DNA of 64,000 bases from Macrobrachium rosenbergii (taxonomy: Eukaryota; Arthropoda; Malacostraca; Decapoda; Palaemonidae), in NCBI RefSeq assembly GCF_040412425.1, contig NC_089789.1:30284606-30348605 (forward strand), written 5' to 3'. Made by a program: the position numbers and the translations under genes. The notes beneath the pieces were generated by a model, which made no database searches, was not told where the DNA came from, and saw nothing but the letters and a program-made list of their open reading frames with translations. The first letter of the stretch is position 1. Each line of letters opens with the position of its first letter. Positions 1-10,695 of the stretch are shown piece after piece.

Positions 1-1230
1 CACTGATAAGAAGGAGGAGATGAAATGGAAGACCGGAGAGCATTTTTGTACCTGATTTATGCAACCGTTCTTGTTCATTGAGTTTGGACTGTCTGTCGTA
101 ACAGGAAATCAGTCTGTATGATTGGGGTACATACACATACACATGTACTGTAGAATAATTAACAAAATGTATCAGCCAGGTATATTTTTTATACAGTGCT
201 ATGAAATAAATGCAGTGATACCGACAAACATACTTATTTAAGCCGTGGTTGAAAAAACTGCTCTTTGTTGATTAATATTTCTTCCACGGAACTTGATTGC
301 AGTTACTTATGAATCTCGTCACTGGCAGTGAAAAGGTTGTCTTTTTCGTCGTAACTTCCAGTATTATTTACTGATTTTGCTACTCTTCACCACATTCTAC
401 ATGCTTCCTTTTTTCTTTAGCTGCCTTCTTTCTTATTATGAGTCAGTGTTGTGTTCCACCCATACGTCCTTCGCCTTTGCTGTCAAGAATGCAAGGAAGG
501 AAGATATTCTACATCCGGTACCAAAAACATACCACCTTTTGTCCCAGCAATTCAGTTTTGATTCTTTTCTTCTCGACATTCTGTAGCTGCCATCTTTGCC
601 TCTACAGTTCCCACGAAACAGTAATAACCACTTAAGATTCCCTAAGGAATCGTAACCTTAGCATCTAACCTAACGTTTCCGAGGTCACCTCTTATCGCTA
701 AATATTGACTCCACAGACCCGGAGTAGTGACCCTTACTTTTAATTAAGAAAGTATAACCAAGAATCATTAAATTCTCTCTTCCCACTGCTATGCCTGCCT
801 TTTCAAATCTGTTGGAAATTCATACATTCTTCTACTGAAAATTTAAAAACAAATGTCTTTGACGTTATTTGGGATCCTCATCTTAAAATATATTTTCAAG
901 CTAACGTGACTTTCTGGTCGTTTGAAAATGATGCTCCCGTCAACAGCCTTCAACCGAAATTTCCTTCGCTACTCTTTCCTCATACAAAAACTTTCCTTCT
1001 CAATACTTCCTTAATTATTCCTTTCAAAATCACATATATTTCAGATTAATGAAGGACAGATATACGAGAAAACATTATGTCGATCGAATTGCATCGGATC
1101 CATTTTATATCTTCTTCCTTAAACTGGAATTCGAACTCCGAAAAACGACTTAACGTCAATACACACACATATGTACAGTATGTATGTATGTATGTTGTAT
1201 GAATGTCTGTAGTATGTAGGTAAATATATA
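1..1230. other. Unique AT-rich non-coding sequence
   Basis: No repeat family or convincing exon is visible. Two overlapping open frames of under 70 codons near 377-635 have no recognisable domain and differ in frame. The right edge carries short TATG repeats that lead into the foldback element. Read as intergenic or intronic DNA. Confidence 0.6.
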
Positions 1231-1231
1231 C

Positions 1232-1568
1232 GTAAATTATTATACACCACAAACATTTCTTTCAGTTTATCATCACTTTACAAGAGCTCATGTGGGAAAA
1301 ATGGAATAGATGTTGAAAGGAAGAAGAATTTGGAATCTGGCATTTGGAATTTGGAATTTGGACCTCGAAACCCGATTTAACATCAATATCACTAATGGAC
1401 AGGCCACATCCTGACCGCCTCTAAGTCTTTTTCAATTTTTTCTTTTATTGAATCCTTCCTCCACAAAGATGGCCTTCTATGACATTTCTTTTAACATCTG
1501 TTGCATTTTCCTGACATGAGTTCTTGAAGCTTATGATAAACTGAAAGAAATGTTTGTGGTGTATAATA

Positions 1569-1574
<6 letters not shown>
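1232..1574. mobile_element. Foldback (long inverted repeat) element between CATA/TATG arrays
   Basis: The left arm (about 1232-1328) is the approximate reverse complement of the right arm (about 1478-1574). The outermost 40 bases match almost perfectly and match quality falls inward, leaving a loop of roughly 150 bases. TATG-type repeats lie just outside the left end and a pure ACAT array starts at the right end, so the element sits inside or seeded a tetranucleotide array. There is no coding capacity. Likely a non-autonomous foldback/MITE; the superfamily is unknown because no clean target-site duplication can be read through the flanking repeats. Confidence 0.7.
1355..1432 (+). repeat. Fragment of dispersed repeat shared with 17.9 kb
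   Basis: This stretch, in the loop of the foldback element, resembles about 17905-17962. Both carry a block reading ATCACTAATGG followed by similar sequence (roughly 70 percent identity by eye). It is probably an old interspersed repeat; the type is unknown. Confidence 0.4.
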
Positions 1575-1601
<27 letters not shown>

Positions 1602-1628
1602 CATACATACATACATACATACATACAT
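1573..1628. repeat. (ACAT)14 microsatellite
   Basis: Uninterrupted tetranucleotide array abutting the right terminus of the foldback element. Confidence 0.98.
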
Positions 1629-2153
1629 GTGAGTCTACGTGTACACATGTGAATCACTTCGAAGTTGTATCCAACAAACAAGACAAAATATGTTGATAAC
1701 TGCAGTAACAAAGAAAAAAAAAGTATGACCTACATAGAAAACGGAAACTTCTTTTCAACTTGGCTTTTTGACAAATCTGTCAGTGTGAATATGGTTTGTA
1801 ATTGAATGTCCATAATTATTTAGAAAATTGATCATAACTGAATGGAATTAACGCTGATTCTCCATTAGGAGATTATTCTTCAAAGCGATTATGTCATAGA
1901 GATTTTTTTTTTATTAATTTTTCTAGAAATATGGAAATAACTCTCCAACAGATGTGGAGCAGAGAGTATTAACAATAAAAGGAAATAACCTAATTTTTGT
2001 CTATTCAAGGAGGAAGAAATGCCTTCATATAATGGTTCTATTAGTGCAAACTGAATAAAAAGTGAAGGCTTCCTTGATGTAAGATCTTTCACTAGGTGAT
2101 AATAATTCATCCAAATTGATAACAAAGAATAAAATGCAAAAAAAAAATTACTT
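1629..2153. other. Non-coding sequence without recognised features
   Basis: AT-rich sequence with no supported gene. The minus-strand frame across 1889-2218 exists only because it reads through the adjacent CT tract. Confidence 0.6.

Positions 2154-2203
<50 letters not shown>
2154..2203. repeat. (CT)n microsatellite
   Basis: Dinucleotide array with one TTT interruption near its start. Confidence 0.98.
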
Positions 2204-2207
<4 letters not shown>

Positions 2208-2424
2208 TTTATATCCAACTTTTTCTTTGCGCATTTTTCAAACAGGAATTATTTTATATTACTATAATTATCTTCGTATCAATTTCCAATGCAATCCTCT
2301 TATTATTATTATTATTATTTTTAAATATATAATGCACTGAAAACCATAAATTTTCTCCTTACGTCTAGGGAAAATATTTGCAGATGCTGCATTGATTCCC
2401 TTATATGAGTAAAACCTTGGACTA

Positions 2425-2785
2425 AGGAAGAAGAAGAAGAAGAAGAAGACTAATGCTTCTTTCAGGGAGAACTCAGAGGAAGTGTAACCATGATCTGGCC
2501 TTTCGGGATTCAATCGATCCTGAGTCTCTCACGGGAGTTGTTGGAAGGAAAACAAAACATAAAAGATAGAAGAAAGGCAAGAAATAAAAGGGGGAAAACC
2601 ACAAAAGCGAAAAAGAGCCGAGCTTTGCATATCAACGTCTCGAAGCCGAGTGGGAAAAACAACGAATAATACTGTTTCCCACTTTTATTTTTCCCCTCAG
2701 GTGCGCCCCTCCGAGGACGCGAGGATTTACTTCGTATCGCGTGTTTGTTTGATTGAATGGAATTTTCCAAAGCCACTCTCTGACC
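2425..2785 (+). repeat. Dispersed repeat R1, copy 1
   Basis: Aligns by eye with 19285-19647 in the same orientation. Shared landmarks in order are a GAAGAAGA start, a GGGAGAA(C/T)TC.GAGGAA block, a TCATATC.(A/G)CGTCT.(A/G)AAGC block, GAAAA(A)CAACGAAT, CTCAGGTG, and a terminal AGCCACTC. The two copies are diverged, with several indels. No terminal repeats or coding sequence are visible; it may be an old transposon or a segmental duplicate. Confidence 0.6.
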
Positions 2786-2789
2786 TATA

Positions 2790-3351
2790 TCTGATGTGAG
2801 GAATCCGGAAGGATCACATGATTTGTGGGTCTGTTTACCTCTTCCATTTTTTTTTTTACTTTCCGCTTTTTGTTCGTTTGATGTGTAACTTTATATGCAA
2901 ATTATTTTCATTAATTACTAATATGCTTGTGTGTTTGTTTAACAGTTCATTCTCCCTTTGTATCTAATTACAATACCAAACATAATAAGATTTAGTATCT
3001 TACGTTATCGTTAATACTATTATACTATTATTGTTACTGGTATCACTTTTATTCCGAATTTACGTAGAAGAAAACCTTTTCATTGATTGATCGCTGGTAG
3101 ATTACCCGGGTTCACCATATGCAAGAAATGAAGAAATATGAAGCAGAACTATGTTTAATAATGATCACTGAAGCTGAGTGAAATCTCAGTGCATGAAATT
3201 AATAACGAGCATCACTGAATAAAATTGTATATGATCAAAATGATATCAAATATCTTTCTTGGTCGCAAAAGCTAATCTGGTTCCAAACTGCTGTAGCTTC
3301 AATATGTCTGTCCAGCTGAACTTGTTGATATTCGTTGTCGTTTCAGTGAAA

Positions 3352-3353
<2 letters not shown>
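2790..3353. other. Non-coding sequence without recognised features
   Basis: AT-rich and largely unrepeated. Nothing supports a gene. Confidence 0.55.

Positions 3354-3426
<73 letters not shown>
3354..3426. repeat. (CT)n microsatellite
   Basis: Nearly perfect (CT)n tract of about 70 bases that ends in TTTCAG, which resembles a strong 3' splice site on the plus strand. Confidence 0.98.
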
Positions 3427-3427
<1 letters not shown>

Positions 3428-3639
3428 AGAAAGGGCCTTTAATCATAGCGAAGCAACCAAAGGCTTTACGGTTCAACCTTGAAGAGCCCTTACTGGCGAC
3501 CGCTCTCTTCTTCCCACCTGCTCGTGAAAAGGTCGAAAATAGATGTCCCCTTTGACTGACTTCCGCAACGAATTAAACTCTAAGAAAAGACGGGAAAATC
3601 ACTGGGAGAGGATCCTTCCTACATACTGGGGTTGTCGTG

Positions 3640-4056
3640 GATATTTTGCAGTTTTGCGCTACCTTGGTAATAAGAACAGAAGTGGAAGTATTAATAAGTA
3701 AATAGTCAACGTAAATAGTAATAGTAATTCAGTAATTGTTTTGCAGTTTTGCGTTACCGTGGTAATAAGAACAGGAGTGGAAGTTTTGCAACGTCTTAAT
3801 AGTAATTCAGTTATATTTTGCAGTCTTGCGTTACCGTGGTGATGAGAACAGAAGTATTAGTAAGTAAATGGTAAAATTGAGTAGTAATAGTAATCACGGC
3901 TTACCTTTACCCAAGAGCTTTCAATCTCGGCGATATTTTGCAGTTTTGTATTACCATGGTAATAAGAATAGAAGGAGAAGCACTAATGAGTAACTAGTAA
4001 TAGTAACTGTGGTTATCTTTACCCAAGAGCTTTCAATCTCTGTGGTATCTAGCTCT
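3640..4056 (+). repeat. Degenerate tandem array, four units of about 75-120 bp
   Basis: Four successive blocks start with TTTTGCAGT near 3644, 3739, 3816 and 3936 and continue with a GTTACC(A/G)TGGTAATAAGAA-like stretch. Units 3 and 4 also share ACCCAAGAGCTTTCAATCTC. Unit length varies because of internal AGTAATAGTAAT simple sequence. This is a decayed minisatellite; no function is inferred. Confidence 0.75.
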
Positions 4057-4530
4057 TTCATTCAAGAGACCATTCCATTATTGCGTTCTCATTGTAATAA
4101 TAGTTAAAGTAGTAGTAATAATAGCAAATAGCAATAGTAATCACGGATGAGTGAAGATTCGTGGAAGATTAAATACCCCCCAAAAAAAATGATTGGCGGA
4201 ATTTCGAGGCAATTACTGTAACGAGTCGTTGGAAGCTGTTTTTAGTATTATCAATATTATTATTAATGGAGAAATTAAAATTTACATTCGTTTCACATTT
4301 AATGTAATAAAACGTCTGGTGCTTTTGAGAGCGTCTCCAACTCACAAATACAGCGATTGAAAGTGTGCAGGGAGAAATTAGATGACTAACAGATATCACC
4401 TAAGAGAAGGAGGCAAAAAAAAAAAAGACCCTAAACTTAAAGTAGGAAAGTGACATAATGTAACATAATTCTGAGGTTATAGAGAAAAATGATCCATTTT
4501 GAAGAAAAGCAAAATGATAATGTTGGCACA
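4057..4530. other. Non-coding sequence without recognised features
   Basis: Short AGTAATAAT-type simple sequence at the left edge, otherwise unremarkable AT-rich DNA. Confidence 0.5.
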
Positions 4531-4531
4531 A

Positions 4532-4738
4532 AATTATTATTACTATTTGGAAGATGAACCCTATTCATTTGGAACAAGGCCGCCACAGGGGCCATTGACT
4601 TGAAATTCAAGCTTTCAAAGAATATGGTCTTCATTAGGAAGAAGTAAGAGGTTGTAAAGGGAAATACAGAAAGAAGAGATCTAACTTATTAAAAAAGATG
4701 AAATAAACTAATAAACTGATAAATAGATAAATAACCTG
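4532..4738 (-). mobile_element. LINE 3' end, copy 1 (3' UTR with degenerate ATT tail)
   Basis: Matches copies at 7393-7570, 13020-13346 and 44880-45130. In minus-strand sense it ends at a degenerate (AAT/ATT)n tail at 4532-4549. Diagnostic landmarks on the plus strand are AAGATGAACCCTATTCATTT, GACTTGAAATTCAAGC, AAAGAATATGGT and ATACAGAAAGAAGAGATCT. It is 5'-truncated and contains no ORF. Assignment to a LINE rests on the 13 kb copy, which extends into a coding-like terminus, and on the simple-repeat tail. Confidence 0.7.
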
Positions 4739-4768
4739 CAAAGAAAACACGATAATTGGCACTCTTCT

Positions 4769-4962
4769 TTGCAGAGGCAGAGCAAACAACAGGCGACAAG
4801 CAAAGAATTCTCTTAAGACCAGATGAACTTGGTCTCTTGTTTGACAAACAACGCAGAGTCAACTGCCATTACCAACATGAAAGGAAACACATTGTGGTTT
4901 TCTCAAAGGAGGTAATGACATACAAACATGTCTAGAGCGGTTGTTTAGTCAGGACGATTTTA
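4769..4962 (+). repeat. Dispersed repeat R2, copy 1
   Basis: Aligns with 21939-22143 in the same orientation. Shared landmarks are GCAGA(G/A)GC near the start, ACAAAC(A)GC, CTGCCATTA, ACATGAAAGG, and GGTAATGACATACAAACATG near the end. The origin is unknown. Confidence 0.65.
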
Positions 4963-4998
4963 ACGTTTTCATGTGAAATCTTCAGCGTTTTCTCAGTT

Positions 4999-5018
4999 TT
5001 TTTTTTTTTTTTTTTTAG
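4999..5018. repeat. Poly(T) run of about 20
   Basis: Long T homopolymer; could be the complement of an old retrotransposed poly(A) tail, but no element body can be identified next to it. Confidence 0.9.
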
Positions 5019-5106
5019 ACATGGATTGCTTACGATCTTTCTTTTATACTTTTCTCTTGAAAATGACTTCTTCTTTTCCACCTTATTTTGTTTTCTTATA
5101 TAACAC

Positions 5107-5149
5107 TTACACACACAATGCACACACACATATATAACTGTATGTATAT

Positions 5150-5247
<98 letters not shown>

Positions 5248-5293
5248 ATATATATATATATATTATATATATATATTATATATATATTATATA

Positions 5294-5349
<56 letters not shown>

Positions 5350-5350
5350 A
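5107..5350. repeat. Compound CA/TA/TG microsatellite
   Basis: Short CA repeats lead into a long (TA)n tract (about 5156-5328) with a few TG and TT interruptions, then a (TG)n tract (about 5331-5350). All open frames over it encode only YI, CV and similar alternations. Confidence 0.97.
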
Positions 5351-6007
5351 TACAAAAAATGTTTTATTAACTGATGAATTACGTTATCTCTCGTGGATTA
5401 ATTCCCAGAACTGAAAGCGCATTTTTCTTCCAAATTTCTCCAACGTCGCAAAAGCAACATTTTCCCAATAGCACAATAATATTGTAAATGTGAGTTTCTC
5501 TTCTTATCTCATTATATTCGCGTTTTCATACCTTCCTTTTTTTTCCATTCCATCACGTATATTTTTAGGGATGAAATACACCACACTCAAATTCATTTCC
5601 ATTTATCTTAATTAAAATAAGCAACTCAGAGCGCCAGGATTCATGAACACATCTTTTGCTCTTTCTCTATTAATTAATGGAGATGATGTTATCTCTGTTT
5701 GCTTAGTCTTTGTCTGTCGGTTATGCCTTAGAAACATTTCCTTCCGTAGATTTTATGCGATCACACTAAAACCTTCAGAAACCAGAAACCATAAGGAGAA
5801 AATACAATTCCTTCCATACTTCTGTACTGTAAAGAATTTAACAGCGAAATACAGGTCAACACTTTGTTATTAGCACATAATGAAAAAAAGGGACTGTCCG
5901 CAAGAAAAAGAGCATTAGGGCAGAAACATCTTCCCTCACGTTGAGAAAACCTTGAAGGATATACTGTCCTTCAAGTATTTACCCTCAGACGGGTTAAAGC
6001 TGTATGA

Positions 6008-6008
<1 letters not shown>
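5351..6008. other. Non-coding sequence with one small stem-loop
   Basis: Mostly unique. A short hairpin at about 5951-5975 has a 9 bp CTTGAAGGA / TCCTTCAAG stem and a 7-base loop. It is not followed by a T run, so it is not read as a terminator. Confidence 0.5.

Positions 6009-6009
<1 letters not shown>

Positions 6010-6092
<83 letters not shown>
6010..6092. repeat. (TA)n microsatellite
   Basis: Pure TA array forming the left boundary zone of the palindrome at 6131-6325. Confidence 0.98.
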
Positions 6093-6093
<1 letters not shown>

Positions 6094-6130
6094 TTTATCA
6101 CATACACAATTCCGCGCTTTAGTACAATTA

Positions 6131-6325
6131 CTAACAGGACCTAATTCAAACTGGATGGTATCTAGTGGAGATATTTAATAAAAAAATTACAAGCTTTCGA
6201 GGACAAACAGTCCTCAATGTCAAGAATATCCGTATATTGACAGTGAGGACTGTTTGTGCCATAAAACTTGTAACTTTTTTTGAATAAATATCTCCACTAG
6301 ATACTATCAATTCCTGTTAATGTTA
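6131..6325. mobile_element. Near-perfect palindrome (MITE-like) between two TA tracts
   Basis: The left half (about 6131-6228) and right half (about 6229-6325) are reverse complements over nearly their whole length. They share ATCTAGTGGAGATATTTA near the outside and CAAACAGTCCTCA near the centre. The left arm has an extra stretch of about 10 bases near its outer end, and there is almost no loop. TA arrays lie about 40 bases to the left and about 5 bases to the right. There is no ORF. Best read as a non-autonomous hairpin element; it could form a cruciform. Confidence 0.8.
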
Positions 6326-6330
6326 AATAG

Positions 6331-7392
<1,062 letters not shown>

Positions 7393-7399
7393 ATTATTA

Positions 7400-7449
<50 letters not shown>

Positions 7450-7570
7450 GAAAACACGGGGGGGCGGGTATTGACTTGAAATTCAAGTTTCCAAAGAACA
7501 CTGTGTTCATTAGAAAGCAGTAACAGACGGTATTGGGAAATACAGACGGAAGAAAAGAATTAGAAATACT
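7393..7570 (-). mobile_element. LINE 3' end, copy 2, with (ATT)n tail
   Basis: In minus-strand sense this is a short 3' UTR remnant (7451-7570) ending in a long (AAT/ATT)n array at 7393-7450. It retains GACTTGAAATTCAAG and CCAAAGAACA but lacks the GATGAACCC block next to the tail, which is replaced by a G-run (7455-7468). It is diverged and 5'-truncated. Confidence 0.65.
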
Positions 7571-7731
7571 GGAGCTATATCAAAGACTTTGCTGTTACTC
7601 CCTTCCCTTTTCGATTACATTTGGAAACAGAACGATGATTTCAGCAGCTACTAAATTTTGCGATGGCGTGGGTAATTTTGTCGGCCGTGTGTAAGTAAAA
7701 TACTCTGAATATTTCACACCATTCTTTAGAT

Positions 7732-8065
7732 CAGCGGTTCTTAACCTTTTATTACCACGGCCCCTCTGAGAGTGGTCCTTCCCTCCACGTCCCCCTTGCA
7801 TCTTTGAGTAAAATTCCCTTCCAGATTTAAAGGAAAATAAAAAATAAAGAGAAAGAGAAGGGGTGTTTTTATTCTTAAGCCCAACGAGTCTAACTAGAGT
7901 AGTAGACTATAGGAAACTAACGTTATAAGGCGATACGTTTGCATTTTTCATTAATTCTGAATATTAGTTCCTCACTCTTGTTAACAGAATAATGAATATA
8001 ATTAGAGAATTTTTAATTTTTCCCTAGGAAATTGCTGACCCCCCCCAACAGGTTGAGAACCATTA
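7732..8065. mobile_element. Non-autonomous hAT-type DNA transposon (MITE)
   Basis: The left terminus CAGCGGTTCTTAACCT and the right terminus, read inward as TAATGGTTCTCAACCT, form terminal inverted repeats of the CAG.GGTTCTCAACC type, characteristic of hAT elements. The flanking 8-mers CTTTAGAT (7724-7731) and CTTTAGAG (8066-8073) match at 7 of 8 positions, as expected for a hAT target-site duplication. The interior (334 bp in all) has no transposase and only G- or C-runs next to each end. Mobilisation would need a transposase encoded elsewhere. The two decayed bases at the right tip suggest it is old. Confidence 0.85.
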
Positions 8066-8073
8066 CTTTAGAG

Positions 8074-8640
8074 AGAATATCCATCAAATGCGAAATACAG
8101 GTATATTTAAGTTTGTCCCTTAGGTTTGTTAGTCCGAGGAACTAGCAAAAGGAGATGAATTGGTGAAGAGAATCTGAATTGTAGATGAACGAGTCTTGTG
8201 AAGACGTCATTTCGATAAAAGCACGAAATACAGTATGCGGATTTGCACTGCTTTTTTTTTTTAAATATAAATTAAGAATTCTCTCACACCCCGAAAATGA
8301 AACGAAATTAACACGGAATTACATTTTTTGTTACGAAGGTAATTATCGAGTCTCTAATGATTACAATATGATTCGTCAATGGCTTTTTTTTTTTGTCACA
8401 GCTTTGAAAAAAGAGAGATTTTTTCTACTGAATTAATTGGATGAAACGATTAGCAAGCTACAGATTACAGCAAATCGCTTCTCATTCATAGTGCGTTTGT
8501 TAGCAATCCGACAGGTAAACTGAAACTTCAGCTTTTCGTGACTCTTAGGCGAAAGTAAAGAAGCGAATGGGTTATCTATCAAACTGGTCGAAGAGATAAA
8601 CTCAAGTACAGATGCACAAACACAAATATATACACGTATG
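8074..8640. other. Non-coding sequence with possible old repeat
   Basis: The stretch near 8295-8352 (GGAATTACATTTTT, AGGTAATTAT.GAG) resembles 26945-26990 over about 45 bases, hinting at a very old dispersed repeat. Otherwise featureless. Confidence 0.45.
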
Positions 8641-8644
8641 TATG

Positions 8645-8690
<46 letters not shown>

Positions 8691-8718
8691 CATATATATA
8701 TATATATAAATATATATA
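8640..8718. repeat. (TATG)n/(TA)n microsatellite
   Basis: Short TATG repeats followed by two TA tracts separated by a CATACA interruption. Confidence 0.97.
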
Positions 8719-8799
8719 TAAAGGCAATACCACGAAGGAAAGTGAAACAATGGAGTGGTGCTAGGCCTTTCGACATACTGCTGAGAAAAGGACAGTAAG

Positions 8800-8805
<6 letters not shown>
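8719..8805 (-). mobile_element. Half-copy of TA-flanked palindrome family P2
   Basis: Read on the minus strand this matches the right half of the element at 24841-25180. It shares GTCGAAAGGCC, then .GCA.CACTCCA.TGTTTC and TCGTGG.ATT, before running into TA repeats. TA arrays lie immediately on both sides. It represents one arm only, either a truncated element or an ancestral non-palindromic form. Confidence 0.7.
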
Positions 8806-8890
<85 letters not shown>

Positions 8891-8902
8891 TATATATATA
8901 TA
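8803..8902. repeat. (TA)n microsatellite
   Basis: TA array of about 100 bases with one phase break (TAATAT) near 8883. Confidence 0.98.
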
Positions 8903-8947
8903 CATACATCCATACAAATACATATATACATACTTACATATTTTTTA

Positions 8948-9180
8948 TGAAAGCCTTTTCTCACTTGCAGGTGGTGATGCTCCTCCAGTTCCCAGTATGC
9001 ATTTTGGTCATGGGGCAGGTCCCTGCAAAGGCGGCTGGCTGGCAGGTATATCATTCGCTGCTTGGGGCAAAGCAGACACAATGTGATTTTGCTGAATTTG
9101 CCTAAATATCCTCATTTCACCCGTAGATCGAACCCCGGATATCTCGTCGATGAGGTGAGTATCGTGACCATTAAACCCAT
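8948..9180 (-). mobile_element. tRNA-derived SINE (antisense)
   Basis: On the minus strand the element begins near 9180 with a tRNA-like head. An A-box-like TGGTCACGATACTCACC lies at about 9153-9169 and a B-box GGTTCGATC at 9126-9134, spaced as in a tRNA gene. A body of about 175 bases with no tRNA resemblance follows, ending near 8948 in an A-rich tail next to TATG repeats. The layout matches a Pol III-transcribed SINE. It has no coding potential. Confidence 0.65.
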
Positions 9181-9435
9181 ATATTTATATATATATGTGT
9201 ATATATAAGTATATATAGATGTATATATACATTGATATGAATTAATATATACATATTTTTACGTTTTTCCTGCGATTTTAGTTTGAGATATTCTCTGTGA
9301 GACAGGTAGCAACAATTTAAGGTAATTTAGCCTTGTGATTCTGACTGTGGGTCCAGGAAAACGTAAAAAGAGGGAAACAAAGGAGAATTTCATATGAGCA
9401 TAGGCTCTTGTTACTGAGGGAAATATTACGTAAAA
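9181..9435. other. Irregular TA-rich sequence and flank
   Basis: Interrupted TA/TG simple sequence at 9181-9260, then unique DNA. The minus-strand open frame at 9259-9744 begins at TTG, has a first internal ATG only far downstream, and shows no domain, so it is not called as a gene. Confidence 0.5.
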
Positions 9436-10150
9436 CACGTGGGCAAATTTAAAAAGTGTATTTACATAAATGACATCAGTACGGGAAAGAGTGAACTCAA
9501 GTAGATTTCTGATCCTGAAGGGGATTCCTACAGGGATTGAATGAAATTGGGATTCAGGCACAGTCCGAGAAGCTTCCACGAAATAGGGTCCTCTGAAACG
9601 AGAGATATGCACATTATACGCCAGTAATGAAAATAGACAAAAAGAATAATGAATTCGAAGCTGCACTGAGGGTGCCAAAGGACTTCGATGGACTAATAAA
9701 GACTTAATACTGCCGATGCAAGAGGCGCGCGGACGATTAGACAAGGGATTCTTTGATTAATGGCGCTCCTTCAAATAAATGTTACAAGGACAAAGCGTGA
9801 CTGAATGGCAGTTTTCAGAGCACATTACCGTAAGACAGGTGTGTTTCAATGAAGAAAATTGGTCCGTGGATGACGCTATTTCGAGGGTGAGTTCTTCCAC
9901 GTGTTAGGATGCAAGGGAACGCGATGGGACTTCTCGGAAGGGCAACGCGGGAATCTCACGAAGGGTCGGGCGATTCTTGAGGGGCATCTGGCAGGTCAGT
10001 CAGTGTAAAGCAAGCACGTGGCTTGCGGTTGAAGGGCACGAGGAGAAAGTGTGCTGGAAAGGGCCACGTGGTTAGCTAAGGACACTGCCAAGGGCAGGTG
10101 GCTTGGTCCTTCTTCACTCCCTGACTTCACCTGACTTCCACCCCCACGTG
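9436..10150. promoter_or_regulatory. Cluster of five CACGTG E-boxes in GC-richer unique DNA
   Basis: Perfect palindromic CACGTG hexamers occur at 9436-9441, 9898-9903, 10015-10020, 10065-10070 and 10145-10150, four of them within 253 bases. The last three share a CACGTGG core extension. A given hexamer is expected about once in 4 kb. CACGTG is the binding site of bHLH factors such as Clock/Cycle, Myc/Max and USF, and contains the ACGTG core of hypoxia elements. The surrounding sequence is free of simple repeats and more GC-rich than its neighbours. An enhancer or promoter role is inference only; no transcribed unit can be seen next to it. Confidence 0.4.
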
Positions 10151-10635
10151 GCACGGGCCTTCTCGTTCGGCCTGGGTAGAGAAGCCAGAGAGGCCAGAGT
10201 GTGTTTCTGCTTTTATCTCCTCCTATGGGGCAGGGGGCACTTCCAACATGTGGGGTGTTGAATCATCTTCCAGCTGATGCCCGAGGGGGAGGTTTTACCT
10301 GCAAGAAAACCCACCAGACAGAGATCACTTTTGCCTTGAAGCAAGCTGTTTGGAAAGGAGTGGCTTTTTAATCTTTTAAACCCTTGTATTCTGACCATTG
10401 CTAAGTCGATAGACAGATGGTCTATCGATTGGGCGGCTGGCAGTAAATGAAACAACAGCACAACCAACAACAACGAAAGAGGGGGAGGCAATTTGCTAGC
10501 GAATTCTTGCTAATCATAATAATCTGTATATATACATATATATAATATATATATGGAGAGAGATTTTGTCCCTAGGATGTATATTTAAGAAAAATAAGAT
10601 TTGCTTGAAAGAATTTTACGCATTTATGTGTATAC

Positions 10636-10637
<2 letters not shown>
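10151..10637. other. Unique non-coding sequence
   Basis: GC content falls from the E-box block towards a short TA stretch near 10528-10555. The small minus-strand frame at 10213-10491 has no recognisable features. Confidence 0.5.

Positions 10638-10694
<57 letters not shown>
10638..10694. repeat. (GA)n microsatellite
   Basis: Pure GA array of 57 bases. Confidence 0.98.

Positions 10695-10695
<1 letters not shown>

Noticed and set aside
1573..1628. CRISPR-like array
   Set aside because: No array in the window has regular repeats separated by unique spacers of constant size. The tandem arrays are microsatellites and minisatellites.
4437..4634. Similar peptides (TIFF.S.NFKS) predicted on the LINE 3' ends at 4.5, 13.2 and 45.0 kb
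   Set aside because: The shared peptide reflects shared 3' UTR DNA in the LINE family. It lies downstream of the ORF terminus and ends in the ATT tail, so it is not evidence of a gene.
5951..5975. Rho-independent-like hairpin
   Set aside because: Stem of 9 bp without a T-run, and the DNA is eukaryotic, so a bacterial terminator makes no sense.
8433..9081. YIYI-type frames over TA arrays
   Set aside because: All such frames across the window are translations of (TA)n microsatellites.
9259..9744. 161-codon minus-strand open frame
   Set aside because: It begins at TTG, and the first in-frame ATG comes only near its end. No recognisable motif. A frame of this length is not surprising by chance in 64 kb.
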